This document shows, in pieces, positions 1 through 9,417 of a stretch of DNA of 64,000 bases. Made by a program: the position numbers and the translations under genes. Source of the stretch: Bryobacteraceae bacterium. Its GTDB lineage: Bacteria > Acidobacteriota > Terriglobia > Bryobacterales > Bryobacteraceae. Where the stretch lies: positions 62,001 to 126,000 of the forward strand of contig JARKOC010000058.1 in NCBI GenBank assembly GCA_029975915.1. Reading direction: 5' to 3'. The notes beneath the pieces are model-generated. The model was not told the DNA's origin and made no database searches. It saw only the letters and a list, made by a program, of their open reading frames with translations. How positions within the stretch are numbered: the stretch's first letter is position 1; each line of letters opens with the position of its first letter.

Positions 1-2
1 TC

Positions 3-227
3 TATCGCAACGGCCGGCTGCAGCCGTTCACCAGCTTCGAGGCGTTGGTGCAGAATGGCGACTGGTATGAGCGGCACGCCGCAGGGGTGCAAATTGCGAC
101 ACAAAACCAGGTGAGTTATTCGATCAGCTATGAATACCGCGCTTCACCCACGGGGCGTGGCATCCATCTGATCGCCACGACGATTCAGTTCCGGGCCTTC
201 CGCTTGGGTCCCCCCCACATCGACTAG
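3..227 (+). CDS. C-terminal end of an unidentified protein (partial)
   Basis: Only the last 74 codons before the TAG stop lie in the window; the start is off the left edge. The visible part alternates polar and hydrophobic residues and is rich in Tyr, Phe and Gln (for example SYSISYEYRAS followed by ATTIQFRAF), as in the last strands of an outer-membrane beta-barrel or a DUF481-like protein. That is only a suggestion. It ends 9 bp before the stop of the convergent gene at 237. The family is not recognised. Confidence 0.5.
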   Translation, partial: YRNGRLQPFTSFEALVQNGDWYERHAAGVQIATQNQVSYSISYEYRASPTGRGIHLIATTIQFRAFRLGPPHID

Positions 228-236
228 GAGCCGCCA

Positions 237-1067
237 CTAATGGGTTTCGAAGACGGCTAAGACGGCGAAATGGTCTGAGGGAAAAAGTGGCGGCCGCCGA
301 TCGTCGATAGTCTGCGCCTTCGACACCTTCCAGGGAGCGTTGAACAGAATCCAATCGATACGCGCCTGCCCGGGGGTCCCTTTGAAGCCATGGAAGGTGC
401 CCTCGGGGCCCGATTTTTCGGAGGCCGCTGTCCAGGCGTCCTTCAGAATGGCGGTCAACTCGGCATAGGGGGGCGTGCCGGAGCCGGTATTGAAGTCGCC
501 TGTGAGGACGACTGGCAGCTTTTCCTTTCGTGACTCGATCCACCGTCTAATGACGCGCGCACTGTTCAAGCGGGCCTCGTCATCCTCACGGCGGTGGGCG
601 AAGTGAGTGTTCACAAAGAGGAACCGCAAGCCAGATTTCGTCCTGAAGACACCCCATGTGGCCATGCGCGGCAGGCTCATGTTCCAGGCGATGGAACCAG
701 GCTCGGAAGGCGTTTCGCTCAACCAAAAGTTGCCTGAATCCTCGAGCGTTAGCGCAGCTTTGCGATAGAAGACGCCCATATGCTCGTCTTGGTCGTTGCC
801 GCGGCGGCTGATGCCAAACCACGCATATTCCGGCAGCCGGGCCACGATGTCATCGCCCTGGCGCTTGAAAAGTTCCTGGGTGCCCATGACGTCGGGCGCG
901 TACTTTTTGACAGTCTCCGCGAAGAAGTCGCGGCGGTTTTCCCAGATGTTCTCGCCGTCCTGCGAGGAAGGCATTCTGACATTGAAGGACATGACGCGCA
1001 GCGTCTCAGCCGCGCAGGGCAACAGGGCCAGAAGGCCCCCTGCGAGGATCAGCTTGTGAAGTCTCAT
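237..1067 (-). CDS. Secreted endonuclease/exonuclease/phosphatase (EEP) family hydrolase
   Basis: 276 aa with a cleavable signal peptide (about residues 1-20, hydrophobic core LILAGGLLALLPC). The EEP fold motifs are present in order: MSFNVR near the mature N-terminus, GTQELF with the metal-binding Glu, VNTHFAHR, LTGDFNTGSG with catalytic Asp/Asn, and the C-terminal SDHFAV with the catalytic His. Family members are secreted metal-dependent phosphodiesterases or nucleases; the substrate cannot be read from sequence. The start codon lies only 19 bp from that of the divergent AGE-family gene, so the two promoters must overlap. Confidence 0.9.
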   Translation of the reverse strand: MRLHKLILAGGLLALLPCAAETLRVMSFNVRMPSSQDGENIWENRRDFFAETVKKYAPDVMGTQELFKRQGDDIVARLPEYAWFGISRRGNDQDEHMGVFYRKAALTLEDSGNFWLSETPSEPGSIAWNMSLPRMATWGVFRTKSGLRFLFVNTHFAHRREDDEARLNSARVIRRWIESRKEKLPVVLTGDFNTGSGTPPYAELTAILKDAWTAASEKSGPEGTFHGFKGTPGQARIDWILFNAPWKVSKAQTIDDRRPPLFPSDHFAVLAVFETH

Positions 1068-1073
1068 CCGTTA

Positions 1074-1079
1074 TAGAAT
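1074..1079 (+). promoter_or_regulatory. Candidate -10 box for a leaderless transcript
   Basis: TAGAAT (5 of 6 to consensus) ends exactly 7 nt before the ATG at 1087, where transcription would normally begin. No Shine-Dalgarno sequence precedes that ATG, so a leaderless mRNA is the simplest reading. No good -35 is visible. Confidence 0.45.
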
Positions 1080-1086
1080 CGCACGC

Positions 1087-2367
1087 ATGGAATGGAAGCG
1101 CACCACACCCGCCTTGCTCCTGCTTGTGTCCCTCGGATGGGTCCGGGCGGCTCCGCCGGAGAGCTACATCCCGGCGCTGAAGGCGACGCTGGAAAGCAAC
1201 ATCCTCGACTTCTGGCTCTCCCGGTCGCTGGACATGAAGAATGGCGGATATAAGATCCGCTTCGGTCCCAACGGCGAGGATCAAGGCGATGGGCCCAAGG
1301 CTCTGATCACTCAATCACGAAATGTCTGGCTCTTTGCGCGGGCGGCGAGGGCCGGCTACGGGGACCGGAAGAAACTGCTGGCCGCGGCCGACCACGGCTA
1401 CAGGTTCATCACCACGAAGATGTGGAACTCCAAGTTTGGCGGGTTCGCCTGGTCAGTGGATGCCACGGGGAATCAGAGGATCCAGCCGAAGATCCACATG
1501 TACGCGCAGTCGTTCGCCCTCTATGCGATTTCGGAGTTTGCGATGGCCTCAGGCCGCAAGGATGTGCTGGATTTCGCGGTCAAGTTCTTCAACCTGCTCG
1601 AGGCGAAGGCCCACGACAAGGAGTACGGGGGCTACACCGAGTTTTTCAATGAGGATTGGAGTCCGGGCGAAGGACAGAACTACATGTCGGCGCCGGCAGC
1701 GTACAAGCTCATGAACACGCACCTCCATCTGATGGAGGCGATGACCACGTTCTACCGGGCTTCGAAACTGCCGCTGGCGAGGACGCGCCTGATCGAACTG
1801 ATGTCGATCGAAAGCAATGCGGTCGTCCGGAAGTCCATCACCGCGTGCACCGACCAGTACAGGCGCGATTGGACACCGGTTCTCGACGGACCGGCCGCGC
1901 GGGTCAGCTACGGCCACGACCTAGAGAACATCTGGCTGCTCGCCGATGCAGCCGACGCTGCCGGATTGCCCGTCGCGCCGTATATCGACTTGTTCCGCGA
2001 GAACTTCGCTTACTCGATGAAATACGGCTGGGACGGCGTCCATGGCGGGTTCTGGTACACGGGCTGGTTCCGGCAGCCTGCGAACGGGCTTTCGAAGAGT
2101 TGGTGGGTCCAGTCCGAGGCGATGGTGAGCGCGCTGATGATGTATAAGCTTACCCGTGATCCGCAGTACTACGAAGTTTTCGAGAAGACCTGGCAATTCA
2201 TAGACAAGTACCATGTGGATCGCAAGACGGGCGAATGGTGGGAGTCCGTTGATGCTCAACTGAAGCAATCCGGCAACAAGGCTCACGCCTGGAAGGCAGG
2301 CTACCACAACGGACGTGCCATGATTGAAGCAATCAACCTGATTCGATCGATTGGAGCATCGCAATGA
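1087..2367 (+). CDS. N-acylglucosamine 2-epimerase (AGE) family protein, exported
   Basis: 426 aa with a signal peptide (about residues 1-21). The (alpha/alpha)6-barrel AGE/cellobiose 2-epimerase family is indicated by the spaced His/Trp motifs: [28 protein letters not shown] and the C-terminal [20 protein letters not shown] and the C-terminal HxxYHxGR are hallmarks of sugar 2-epimerases that act on free or beta-linked sugars. The gene overlaps the DUF1080 gene by 4 nt (ATGA), which implies translational coupling and a joint role in saccharide processing in the periplasm. An alternative is a non-epimerising member of the family. Confidence 0.85.
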   Translation: MEWKRTTPALLLLVSLGWVRAAPPESYIPALKATLESNILDFWLSRSLDMKNGGYKIRFGPNGEDQGDGPKALITQSRNVWLFARAARAGYGDRKKLLAAADHGYRFITTKMWNSKFGGFAWSVDATGNQRIQPKIHMYAQSFALYAISEFAMASGRKDVLDFAVKFFNLLEAKAHDKEYGGYTEFFNEDWSPGEGQNYMSAPAAYKLMNTHLHLMEAMTTFYRASKLPLARTRLIELMSIESNAVVRKSITACTDQYRRDWTPVLDGPAARVSYGHDLENIWLLADAADAAGLPVAPYIDLFRENFAYSMKYGWDGVHGGFWYTGWFRQPANGLSKSWWVQSEAMVSALMMYKLTRDPQYYEVFEKTWQFIDKYHVDRKTGEWWESVDAQLKQSGNKAHAWKAGYHNGRAMIEAINLIRSIGASQ

Positions 2368-3011
2368 AACTGAAAGTGACTCGCCGCCGTATGTTGGCGG
2401 CCGGTTTGGCTCTGCCTGCGCTGGCCAGGCAGGAGGATGGGTTCACGTCCCTATTCGACGGGAAGACCTTGAACGGTTGGAAACTTGTGCGCGGCCGAGG
2501 CCGAGGCTACGTTGTGGAAAACGGCATCCTGGTTTGCCCGGAGGATGGCGGCGGCAACTTGTTCACTGAGGCGGAGTATTCCGACTTCATCCTCCGGCTG
2601 GAATGGCGCCTGTGGGCAGGAGGGAACAACGGAATCGGCATACGCGCCCCTCTGGAGGGCGATGCTGCCTTTGTCGGGATGGAGATCCAGGTGCTCGACG
2701 ACAACGGGCCGATGTATAAGGGCAAGTTAAAGCCGGGGCAGTACACCGGATCAGTCTATGACGTTGCTCCAGCCAGGACCGGCTTCGTCAAACCGAACGG
2801 CGAATGGAACTCGTATGAGATCGTCGCCGACAAGAGAAGAATCAAGGTCACGCTGAACGGCGAATTGATTACGGATGCCGATCTCGACAAGGTGACAGAC
2901 CCGGCCGTGCTGGCCAAACATCCTGGCTTGGCCCGCAAATCGGGCCACGTTGGATTCCTTGGGCATGGCACGCGCGTGGAATTCCGTAACATCAGGATCA
3001 AGATCCTGTAA
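2364..3011 (+). CDS. DUF1080 / 3-keto-disaccharide hydrolase domain protein
   Basis: 215 aa. The N-terminus has a twin-arginine-like signal ([16 protein letters not shown]), followed by the typical DUF1080 opening [13 protein letters not shown] and the concanavalin-like core ([26 protein letters not shown]) ending in [21 protein letters not shown]. Members of this family hydrolyse 3-keto-glycosides or bind sugars in the periplasm and are numerous in Acidobacteria. ATGA overlap with the upstream epimerase makes a two-gene saccharide unit. The substrate is unknown. Confidence 0.9.
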   Translation: MKLKVTRRRMLAAGLALPALARQEDGFTSLFDGKTLNGWKLVRGRGRGYVVENGILVCPEDGGGNLFTEAEYSDFILRLEWRLWAGGNNGIGIRAPLEGDAAFVGMEIQVLDDNGPMYKGKLKPGQYTGSVYDVAPARTGFVKPNGEWNSYEIVADKRRIKVTLNGELITDADLDKVTDPAVLAKHPGLARKSGHVGFLGHGTRVEFRNIRIKIL

Positions 3012-3026
3012 GGAGTTGCGCAGGAC

Positions 3027-5804
3027 TTGCCGGGAGACACGAGCGGCAGAGGCTGGATCGGCAGGTTATGGAGGGACCCCCCCCCAACCGCGCCGGACCT
3101 TGCTGCTTTGTTGGATGCGCTGCCGGTCAGTGTTCTGGCCTACCATCCCCGCCGTGGGGTCTTATATGTGAACCAGACGCTCGCCAAACGGCTCAGCCGC
3201 CCTGCCAGCGAACTGGTGGGACTCACCGCGGAGGATCTGCTGCCCGAACATGTCGCGGCTTATGTCCGCTCCCACGAAGATGAGGCACTCGCAGGCGGCC
3301 TGTTCAGTTGCGAAGTCACTCACAGCTTGCCCGAAAGCAGCGAGGAACGCACCGCACTGCTGACCATGTCCGCCTGTACGATTGAAGGATGGGGCGACGT
3401 GCTCGCGGTGTCGGTTCGAGACGTGACCGGGGAGCGCCAGACCGAACTCGAACTTGCCAGGGAACGAGACTTTGTACAGGCGTTGTTCGATAGCACAGAC
3501 ATTCTGCTGGTCGTGGTGGACGAGAGTGGCAGGATCGTTCGATGGAACCAGGCATTCGAGCGAATGACGGGGTTCCACATCTCTGAAGTCGCCGGCCGCC
3601 CATTTCAGTCGGCACTGCTCACGCCACAATGCCGCGCGCGTGGCGAGTCGCTGCTGAGGAGAGTGGCCTCGACCGGGTTGCCCCAACGCGAGAGGCTGGA
3701 GATCGCCGGCAGAAATAGCGAAATCTTCCATGTGGCCTGGTCCGCGGCGCCGCTCGAGGCCGATTCACAGTTCGCCGTGCTGACCGGAGTTGACGAAACG
3801 CAGGCCGTTCGCGCCAGGCGGCAGCAGGCGGAAATCGAAATCGAACTAAGGGCGGTCTGGGAGTCCGTCGCTGACTTTATGATGTTCCTCGACGCCTCGG
3901 GCGTCATCGTCGCGGCCAATGGGGCACTGTGCGTCCTGGCCGGCATGGACCGGTCGAGCCTCGAGGGGCGTGTCTTTCTCGAAGTCTTTCAGCAGTGGCC
4001 GGGGCATGAGTCCGACGAACTGGATCAGTTCCGGCGCCGGTTCGAAACACGGTCCATGCCGCAGCGCGAGGTGGCTGAGTACAAGATCTGCACCGGCAAG
4101 ACGGTCTGGCTGGAGATCACCAGCACATTTGTGGAGAGACCGGGTGAGCCGGTTTTGTTGCTACAGATCGCGCGCGACATCACTGACCGGGTCGAACGGG
4201 AGCAACAGTTGCGGGAAACCAACGAGTTCCTCGAATCGGCGACGCAGTGGGCGAAGGAGATGGCTGCCAGCGCCGAGATGGCATCAGCCGCCAAGAGCGA
4301 ATTCCTGGCCAACGTGAGTCACGAAATCCGCACTCCCATGAACGGCATTCTTGGCATGACCGAGCTTGCATTGATGACCGGGCTCACGGGAGAACAGCGT
4401 GAGTACCTGAGGATCGTTCAATCCTCGGCCGAATCCCTGCTGACGCTGCTCGACGACATCCTCGACCTCTCCAAAGCTGAAGCCGGACGCATTGAACTCA
4501 AGCCCGAACCATTCAACCTCCGGGCCGAGGTTGAGAACCTGACCAAGCAGATCGCCCACAGAGCTGCAGCCAAGCTTCTCTCATTTGAGTACCGTCTGGG
4601 TGAGGATCTGCCGGAGTTTCTGACCGGCGATTGGAGCCGGCTGCGCCAGGTCCTTCTGAACCTGTTGTCAAACTCGATCAAGTTCACAGATGAAGGGGGG
4701 ATCCAACTTCAGGTCGACTGCCTCGGCTACGTTCAAGGCTTGGCCCGTGTCCGGTTCCTGGTGTCTGATTCCGGCATCGGCATGCCTCCTCGCAAGATTG
4801 GCGACGCCTTTGAGCCCTTCACCCAGTTGGAAAACTCAAGCACGAGACGGCGTGGGGGCACCGGTCTCGGCTTGCCGATCTGCGCCAAACTGGTAGACCT
4901 GATGGGAGGTTGGTTGGTTGCGAGCGGATCGGAAGGCAACGGCATGGTGTTCGGCTTCGTGCTTGCTCTTCCGCTGGCCTCCGAGGATTCAGCGACGTCG
5001 CAGGCGCTCTCTCAACCCGCTCCCATCCCCTTCGACCGTCCTGTCCGGTGCCTGTTGGCGGAGGACAATCCGGTGAATCAGAAACTCTTCACGGCAATGC
5101 TGGAACGCGCCGGCATTCAGGTGTCGCTGGCTAAGACGGGCAGCGAGGCTGTCGAACTGGCCCTCCAGGAGAGCTTCGACGTCGCGATCATGGACGTGCA
5201 GATGCCTGAGATGGACGGGTTGGAGGCAGCCGCGGCCATTCGGAGCAACGAACGTGTCGCCGGCGGACACCTGCCGATCATTGCCATAACGGCCCACGCC
5301 ATGCCTGGCGACAGGGACATGTGCTTCGCTGCCGGAATGGACCGCTATCTGAGCAAGCCGGTGCGAATGGGGACACTGCTCGGAGAGATACAGCACCTTC
5401 TGGCCACGCGATCTGCGAAAATGAATAAGGACACCCCGGACGCGTCCCCCAGCCATCCGATGATTGACTACGCTCAAGCCCTGGACCGTGTCGGCGGAGA
5501 TCGCGACTTGCTCGCCGAACTCGCCGGCCTGTTCCTTGAGGAGTATCCTCGCCTGCTCGCCGAGATCTCCGAGGGAGTGCAACACGGCGATTTGGCCATG
5601 GCGGCCGGTGCGGCGCACCAGCTAAAAGGACTGTTGGCCCAATTTGGCTCCGAGAATGGGCGGTTACTGGCCCTGGAGGTGGAGACGGCATCCAAGTCAG
5701 GGGATGTGGGCGAGAGCAAGGCAGCAACTGAGAAGTTGTCAGGCCACCTTTCCGAACTCCACGAGGTCCTTGTCAGGCTCAGCCGAGGCGAGGACATCGT
5801 CTAG
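3027..5804 (+). CDS. Hybrid sensor histidine kinase: PAS-PAS-PAS-HisKA-HATPase-REC-HPt
   Basis: 925 aa. The TTG start at 3027 is chosen because AAGGAG (3010-3015) lies 11 nt upstream and overlaps the preceding stop. About three PAS-type sensor regions occupy residues 25-400. HisKA follows, with phospho-acceptor His432 in ANVSHEIRTP. The HATPase domain has N-box NLLSNSIKFTD, DSGIGM and GGTGLGL. A receiver domain has Asp723 (IMDVQMPEMDG), and a C-terminal HPt domain has His864 (AAHQLKGL). There is no membrane segment, so it is a cytoplasmic phosphorelay hub. No separate output regulator is adjacent, so the final receiver must lie elsewhere. Confidence 0.93.
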   Translation: MPGDTSGRGWIGRLWRDPPPTAPDLAALLDALPVSVLAYHPRRGVLYVNQTLAKRLSRPASELVGLTAEDLLPEHVAAYVRSHEDEALAGGLFSCEVTHSLPESSEERTALLTMSACTIEGWGDVLAVSVRDVTGERQTELELARERDFVQALFDSTDILLVVVDESGRIVRWNQAFERMTGFHISEVAGRPFQSALLTPQCRARGESLLRRVASTGLPQRERLEIAGRNSEIFHVAWSAAPLEADSQFAVLTGVDETQAVRARRQQAEIEIELRAVWESVADFMMFLDASGVIVAANGALCVLAGMDRSSLEGRVFLEVFQQWPGHESDELDQFRRRFETRSMPQREVAEYKICTGKTVWLEITSTFVERPGEPVLLLQIARDITDRVEREQQLRETNEFLESATQWAKEMAASAEMASAAKSEFLANVSHEIRTPMNGILGMTELALMTGLTGEQREYLRIVQSSAESLLTLLDDILDLSKAEAGRIELKPEPFNLRAEVENLTKQIAHRAAAKLLSFEYRLGEDLPEFLTGDWSRLRQVLLNLLSNSIKFTDEGGIQLQVDCLGYVQGLARVRFLVSDSGIGMPPRKIGDAFEPFTQLENSSTRRRGGTGLGLPICAKLVDLMGGWLVASGSEGNGMVFGFVLALPLASEDSATSQALSQPAPIPFDRPVRCLLAEDNPVNQKLFTAMLERAGIQVSLAKTGSEAVELALQESFDVAIMDVQMPEMDGLEAAAAIRSNERVAGGHLPIIAITAHAMPGDRDMCFAAGMDRYLSKPVRMGTLLGEIQHLLATRSAKMNKDTPDASPSHPMIDYAQALDRVGGDRDLLAELAGLFLEEYPRLLAEISEGVQHGDLAMAAGAAHQLKGLLAQFGSENGRLLALEVETASKSGDVGESKAATEKLSGHLSELHEVLVRLSRGEDIV

Positions 5805-5816
5805 GCGCGTCCGGTC

Positions 5817-5825
5817 TGCTATATT
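5817..5825 (+). promoter_or_regulatory. Extended -10 element upstream of mqnD
   Basis: TGCTATATT: an extended -10 TGC followed by TATATT. It abuts the GTG at 5826, so a transcript from here would begin near 5832. That would exclude the GTG and favour the ATG at 5841 as start codon. Confidence 0.5.
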
Positions 5826-5840
5826 GTGAGTTCTCTGACT

Positions 5841-6686
5841 ATGCACCCATCACCCACCCGGGAGTTCATCTGCGCCCACAGTCCCGATTCAGACGACGCC
5901 TTCATGTTTTACGCCATGGCCACCCGCAAGGTGCGGTCCGCCCTGGTCAGCTTCGAGCACAGGCTGGAGGATATCGAGTCACTCAATCGAAGGGCAATGA
6001 GTGGGGAGTATGAGTTCACCGCGATCAGCTTTCACGCTTACCCCTATGTCGCCGATAAGTACCGGCTGGTGAATTCGGGTTGCAGTATCGGCGACGGATA
6101 CGGACCAATGGTGGTTGCAGCCACGCCGATGCCAACGGCCAACCTGAAAGGCAAGCGAATTGCCATCCCGGGCAAACTCACAACGGCGTACCTGACTCTG
6201 CGCATCCTCGAACCAGACTTTGAAGCCGTGGTCGTGCCATTCGACAAGGTGCTCGACGCTCTCAGCGAAAAGAGCGTGGACGCCGCACTGGTGATCCATG
6301 AGGCGCAATTGACATACAACCGCGGCGGGCACTGCCTGGTTGTCGATCTGGGCAAATGGTTCCGCGAAACCTACGGCCTGGTGCTGCCGCTTGGGGCCAA
6401 CGCGCTGCTGAAGACCGTGCCCGAGCCGCTTCAATTGGAGATATGCAGGTTGATGAGGGCGAGTATCCAGTACGCCTTGGATCATCGCGATGAAGCGCTG
6501 AACTATGCAATGCAGTTTGCGCGGGATCTGGATCCGATGATGGCCGACAAATTCGTCGGCATGTACGTGAATCACTACACAGTCGACGCTGGGCAACCAG
6601 TGCGGTTGGCGGCCCAAAAACTGCTCGATCTCGGATTCGAGGCGGGCGTGATTCCGAGCCGTATCGAGGTCGAGTTCATCGGCTAG
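5841..6686 (+). CDS. mqnD: 1,4-dihydroxy-6-naphthoate synthase MqnD
   Basis: 281 aa from ATG 5841; a GTG at 5826 would add five residues, but the -10 element at 5820-5825 makes it unlikely. The N-terminal motif CAHSPDSDDAFMFYA is diagnostic of MqnD, which cleaves cyclic dehypoxanthine futalosine in the futalosine route to menaquinone. The rest fits a periplasmic-binding-protein-like fold (FTAISFHAYPYV, KRIAIPGKLTTAYL, LPLGANALLK). It stands alone here, and the other mqn genes are outside the window. It follows the histidine kinase by 36 bp but appears to have its own promoter. Confidence 0.93.
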   Translation: MHPSPTREFICAHSPDSDDAFMFYAMATRKVRSALVSFEHRLEDIESLNRRAMSGEYEFTAISFHAYPYVADKYRLVNSGCSIGDGYGPMVVAATPMPTANLKGKRIAIPGKLTTAYLTLRILEPDFEAVVVPFDKVLDALSEKSVDAALVIHEAQLTYNRGGHCLVVDLGKWFRETYGLVLPLGANALLKTVPEPLQLEICRLMRASIQYALDHRDEALNYAMQFARDLDPMMADKFVGMYVNHYTVDAGQPVRLAAQKLLDLGFEAGVIPSRIEVEFIG

Positions 6687-6751
6687 GCACAGTGGATGGC
6701 GGCGTGTCCCGGTCCCATCAGCGGATGCTAACCTGACAATTGAACCCTCCG

Positions 6752-7795
6752 ATGAGCGCCAACGGATCTTTGTACGCCCGCTGGATGAACCGATGGGAAG
6801 AGAGCCTTTGTTTCCGGGCCACAAATCGCGTGGTGCGCCCTTTCGAATGGGGCCTGGAGTGGGCCGAATCCTGGCCGGCGGCGCGAGAAATCCCACGTGG
6901 GGAGATGAGCGAGGCCCAGTGGCTGGCGGCTGTCGGCCGCAGATCTATTGAGCGAAGCGAGGAGTTCTTTGCCTACCGGACGCCTTCGGATTTCCGGCTC
7001 CGCGACGGCGTCCTCCGGTTCACCTCTCCGGTTCAGACGCCCTACCCGGAAAACAACATCGTCCACGGCCAGTGGTTCCCCGCCGCGAAGCGCCACAAGG
7101 CGGTGCTCGTGCTGCCCCACTGGAACGCTCCGCACGAAGCCCACAACGCCCTGGCACGCGCCTACCAGCGCTTCGGGACGCCCGCATTGCGCTTGAGCCT
7201 TCCGTATCACGACTACCGCATGCCAGCTGAACTCGAGCGCGCCGACTATGCCGTCAGCTCAAACATCGGCCGCACGGTGGATGCGATGAGACAGGCGGTG
7301 ATCGACATCCGTGCGGCTGCTGACTGGCTCGCCGGCCAGGGCGCCGAACGCATTGCCATCGTGGGTACGTCGCTCGGTTCCTGTTCAGCGTTTTTGGCCA
7401 GCGCCCACGACGAGCGCTTCGTGGTGAACGCCTTTAATCACTGCTCCACCTATTTTGGCGACGTCGTTTGGACAGGGCTGTCCACGATTCACGTCACTCA
7501 AGGGTTGAAGGACTATGTAGACCGCGACACCCTCCGCGATCTGTGGATGCCGATCAGTCCGACGGCGTACTTCGACAAGTTCGCCCGGTTCAAGAAACGG
7601 TCGATGTTCCTGTACTCAAAGTACGACACCACCTTCCTGCCCGAGTTTTCCCGGGAGACCATCGCCATGGCCCGGCAATACGGCCTGGACATCAAAGAAG
7701 TCGTCTTGCCGTGTGGCCACTACACGCTTGGCGAGACGCCATTCAAATACATCGACGGCTACCACCTGGTGTCGTTCGTTCTGCGGAATCTATAG
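6752..7795 (+). CDS. Alpha/beta hydrolase family protein (ABHD18-like)
   Basis: 347 aa from ATG 6752; an in-frame TTG at 6740 is less likely. The nucleophile elbow is GTSLGSCSAF (G-x-S-x-G), preceded by the strand AVLVLPHWNAPHEA, which supplies the oxyanion region. A late acid SKYDTTFLP and a C-terminal GHYTLGETPFKYIDGYHL give the Asp and His of the triad. The overall pattern resembles the ABHD18/DUF2048 group of cytoplasmic hydrolases. The substrate is unknown. TGCTAACCT at 6726-6734 could be its extended -10. It converges with gpsA, 24 bp apart. Confidence 0.75.
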   Translation: MSANGSLYARWMNRWEESLCFRATNRVVRPFEWGLEWAESWPAAREIPRGEMSEAQWLAAVGRRSIERSEEFFAYRTPSDFRLRDGVLRFTSPVQTPYPENNIVHGQWFPAAKRHKAVLVLPHWNAPHEAHNALARAYQRFGTPALRLSLPYHDYRMPAELERADYAVSSNIGRTVDAMRQAVIDIRAAADWLAGQGAERIAIVGTSLGSCSAFLASAHDERFVVNAFNHCSTYFGDVVWTGLSTIHVTQGLKDYVDRDTLRDLWMPISPTAYFDKFARFKKRSMFLYSKYDTTFLPEFSRETIAMARQYGLDIKEVVLPCGHYTLGETPFKYIDGYHLVSFVLRNL

Positions 7796-7819
7796 CGGCC
7801 GCGGCGCCCCGTGCGCGGT

Positions 7820-8818
7820 TCATTCTTCCTTAAGAGAGCGTTCCATCAACTCACGCAACGCCGCCCTCGCCGGCTTGTTCTGATAAAGAACGGCGTTCAT
7901 CTGCGCGGCGATAGGGACCTCGACGCCATGCCGCGCCGCCAGCGCGACGGCGGCCGACGTCGTTTGCACGCCCTCGGCGACCATGCGCATTCCGGAGAGA
8001 ATCTCGTCCAATGTCTTGCCTTGGCCAAGCTGGTAGCCAACCGTGCGGTTCCGGCTTAACTCGCCGTTGCAGGTGAGTACCAGGTCGCCCAGTCCGGCCA
8101 ATCCGGCCAGCGTCCGCGCGCTTCCGCCAGCGGCGACGGCGAGGCGGGTGATTTCAGCTAATCCGCGGGTGATGAGGGCGGCCATGGTGTTGGCGCCGAG
8201 TCCGAGCCCGGCGCAGACGCCTGCCGCGATCGCAATGACATTCTTCAGCGCCGCGCCGATCTCGACTCCGACTGGGTCTGAGTTCGTGTACAGGCGAAGC
8301 GAAGGGCCGGCAAACCGCTGCTGGATTGTGCGGGCGAGATCCGGGTCGTCTGAGGAAATCACAATCGCCGCCGGTTCCCCGCGAGCGATCTCCCGCGCGA
8401 ATGTGGGACCGCTCAACACGCCCACCCGCGGCTCGAAGCGCGGTCTCAGCGATTCCTTGATGACCTCGGACATCCGCAGCAGCGAGTCCGGCTCAAGTCC
8501 TTTCGTCGCGCTAACGAACATCATCTGAGGCGCCGTGTGCGGGGCCAGTTGGGTATAGATGCCGCGCGCATGATGCGAAGGCATGACGCCGAGGACGGTT
8601 TCCGCGTCCTCCACCGCCCACTGTAGGCTGTTGCCCGCCTCGATGTTCTCCGGCAGAGTGAAGCCAGGCAGGAATACCCCATTCTCTCTGGTCCGGTTGA
8701 TTGACTCGCAAAGATCGGCTTCATACACCCACAGGCGGACGCTCGAGTACTTCCGCGCCAGAGCCAGCGACAAGGCCGTGCCCCAGCTTCCGCCTCCGAT
8801 CACCGCCAACCGGCTCAT
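7820..8818 (-). CDS. gpsA: NAD(P)H-dependent glycerol-3-phosphate dehydrogenase GpsA
   Basis: 332 aa. The start is ATG 8818, which overlaps the plsY stop by 4 nt (ATGA); upstream open frame to 9214 is only the shadow of plsY. The Rossmann motif is VIGGGSWGTAL, with conserved VSATKGLE, GPTFAREI, the catalytic Lys in GAALKNVIAIAAG, and GLGDLVLTC. The enzyme reduces dihydroxyacetone phosphate to sn-glycerol-3-phosphate, the substrate of PlsY encoded just upstream, so the operon couples backbone synthesis with its first acylation. Length is typical of the family. Confidence 0.97.
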   Translation of the reverse strand: MSRLAVIGGGSWGTALSLALARKYSSVRLWVYEADLCESINRTRENGVFLPGFTLPENIEAGNSLQWAVEDAETVLGVMPSHHARGIYTQLAPHTAPQMMFVSATKGLEPDSLLRMSEVIKESLRPRFEPRVGVLSGPTFAREIARGEPAAIVISSDDPDLARTIQQRFAGPSLRLYTNSDPVGVEIGAALKNVIAIAAGVCAGLGLGANTMAALITRGLAEITRLAVAAGGSARTLAGLAGLGDLVLTCNGELSRNRTVGYQLGQGKTLDEILSGMRMVAEGVQTTSAAVALAARHGVEVPIAAQMNAVLYQNKPARAALRELMERSLKEE

Positions 8819-9417
8819 TTGCCGCCTCCGAAGCGGAAGACGTTCTCCGTGCCCGCCCGCAGCCGTTCGATGTTCGAGCTGTGACGCCAAACGATAAAGA
8901 AGCCGCAGAAGGTGACCGCAGCCATCACCTGCCAGGCGGGGTGATAGAGCAGCCACACAGCGAGCGGGAATAAGGCCGCTCCAAGGATTGAACCGAGCGA
9001 GATAAAGCGCGTCTTCGCGACTGTCAAGACGAACACAACCACAGTCGCCAGCAGTGCCAGCGGAGCCAGCGCGGCGGCGACGCCTACAAAGCTCGCCACT
9101 GCTTTTCCTCCCTGGAACTTTAGAAAGATGGGGAAAGCGTGCCCGAGTACGACAGCGACACCGGCCGCGGCCATCCACGCCGGGTCGGAAGAACTGAACC
9201 GTCCCATCAGCCACACAGCCGCCCAGCCCTTGGCGATATCCAGCAGCAGCGTGAGCACGCCAAAAGCCCGGCCCGTGGTTCTCAAAACGTTGGTCGCGCC
9301 GATATTGCCGCTGCCCATGTCGCGGACGTCCTTGCCCGTCTTCAGCCGGACCAGGAGATATCCGAAAGGAATACCGCCGAGCAGGTAGGCGGCGACGAGG
9401 ACAATCAATGGAGTCAT
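8815..9417 (-). CDS. plsY: Acyl-phosphate:glycerol-3-phosphate acyltransferase PlsY
   Basis: 200 aa integral membrane protein with about five hydrophobic segments. The three PlsY motifs are present: SGNIGATN after the first loop, the phosphate-binding GHAFPIFLKFQGGKAVA, and the C-terminal WRHSSNIERLRAGTE. It transfers acyl from acyl-phosphate to glycerol-3-phosphate in the cytoplasmic membrane, the first step of phospholipid synthesis. It overlaps thpR upstream and gpsA downstream by 4 nt each, so the three genes are translationally coupled. Confidence 0.97.
   Translation of the reverse strand: MTPLIVLVAAYLLGGIPFGYLLVRLKTGKDVRDMGSGNIGATNVLRTTGRAFGVLTLLLDIAKGWAAVWLMGRFSSSDPAWMAAAGVAVVLGHAFPIFLKFQGGKAVASFVGVAAALAPLALLATVVVFVLTVAKTRFISLGSILGAALFPLAVWLLYHPAWQVMAAVTFCGFFIVWRHSSNIERLRAGTENVFRFGGGK

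Noticed and set aside
7820..9214. 464-aa version of gpsA
   Set aside because: The first 132 codons lie inside plsY and are not homologous to GpsA; the real start is ATG 8818.
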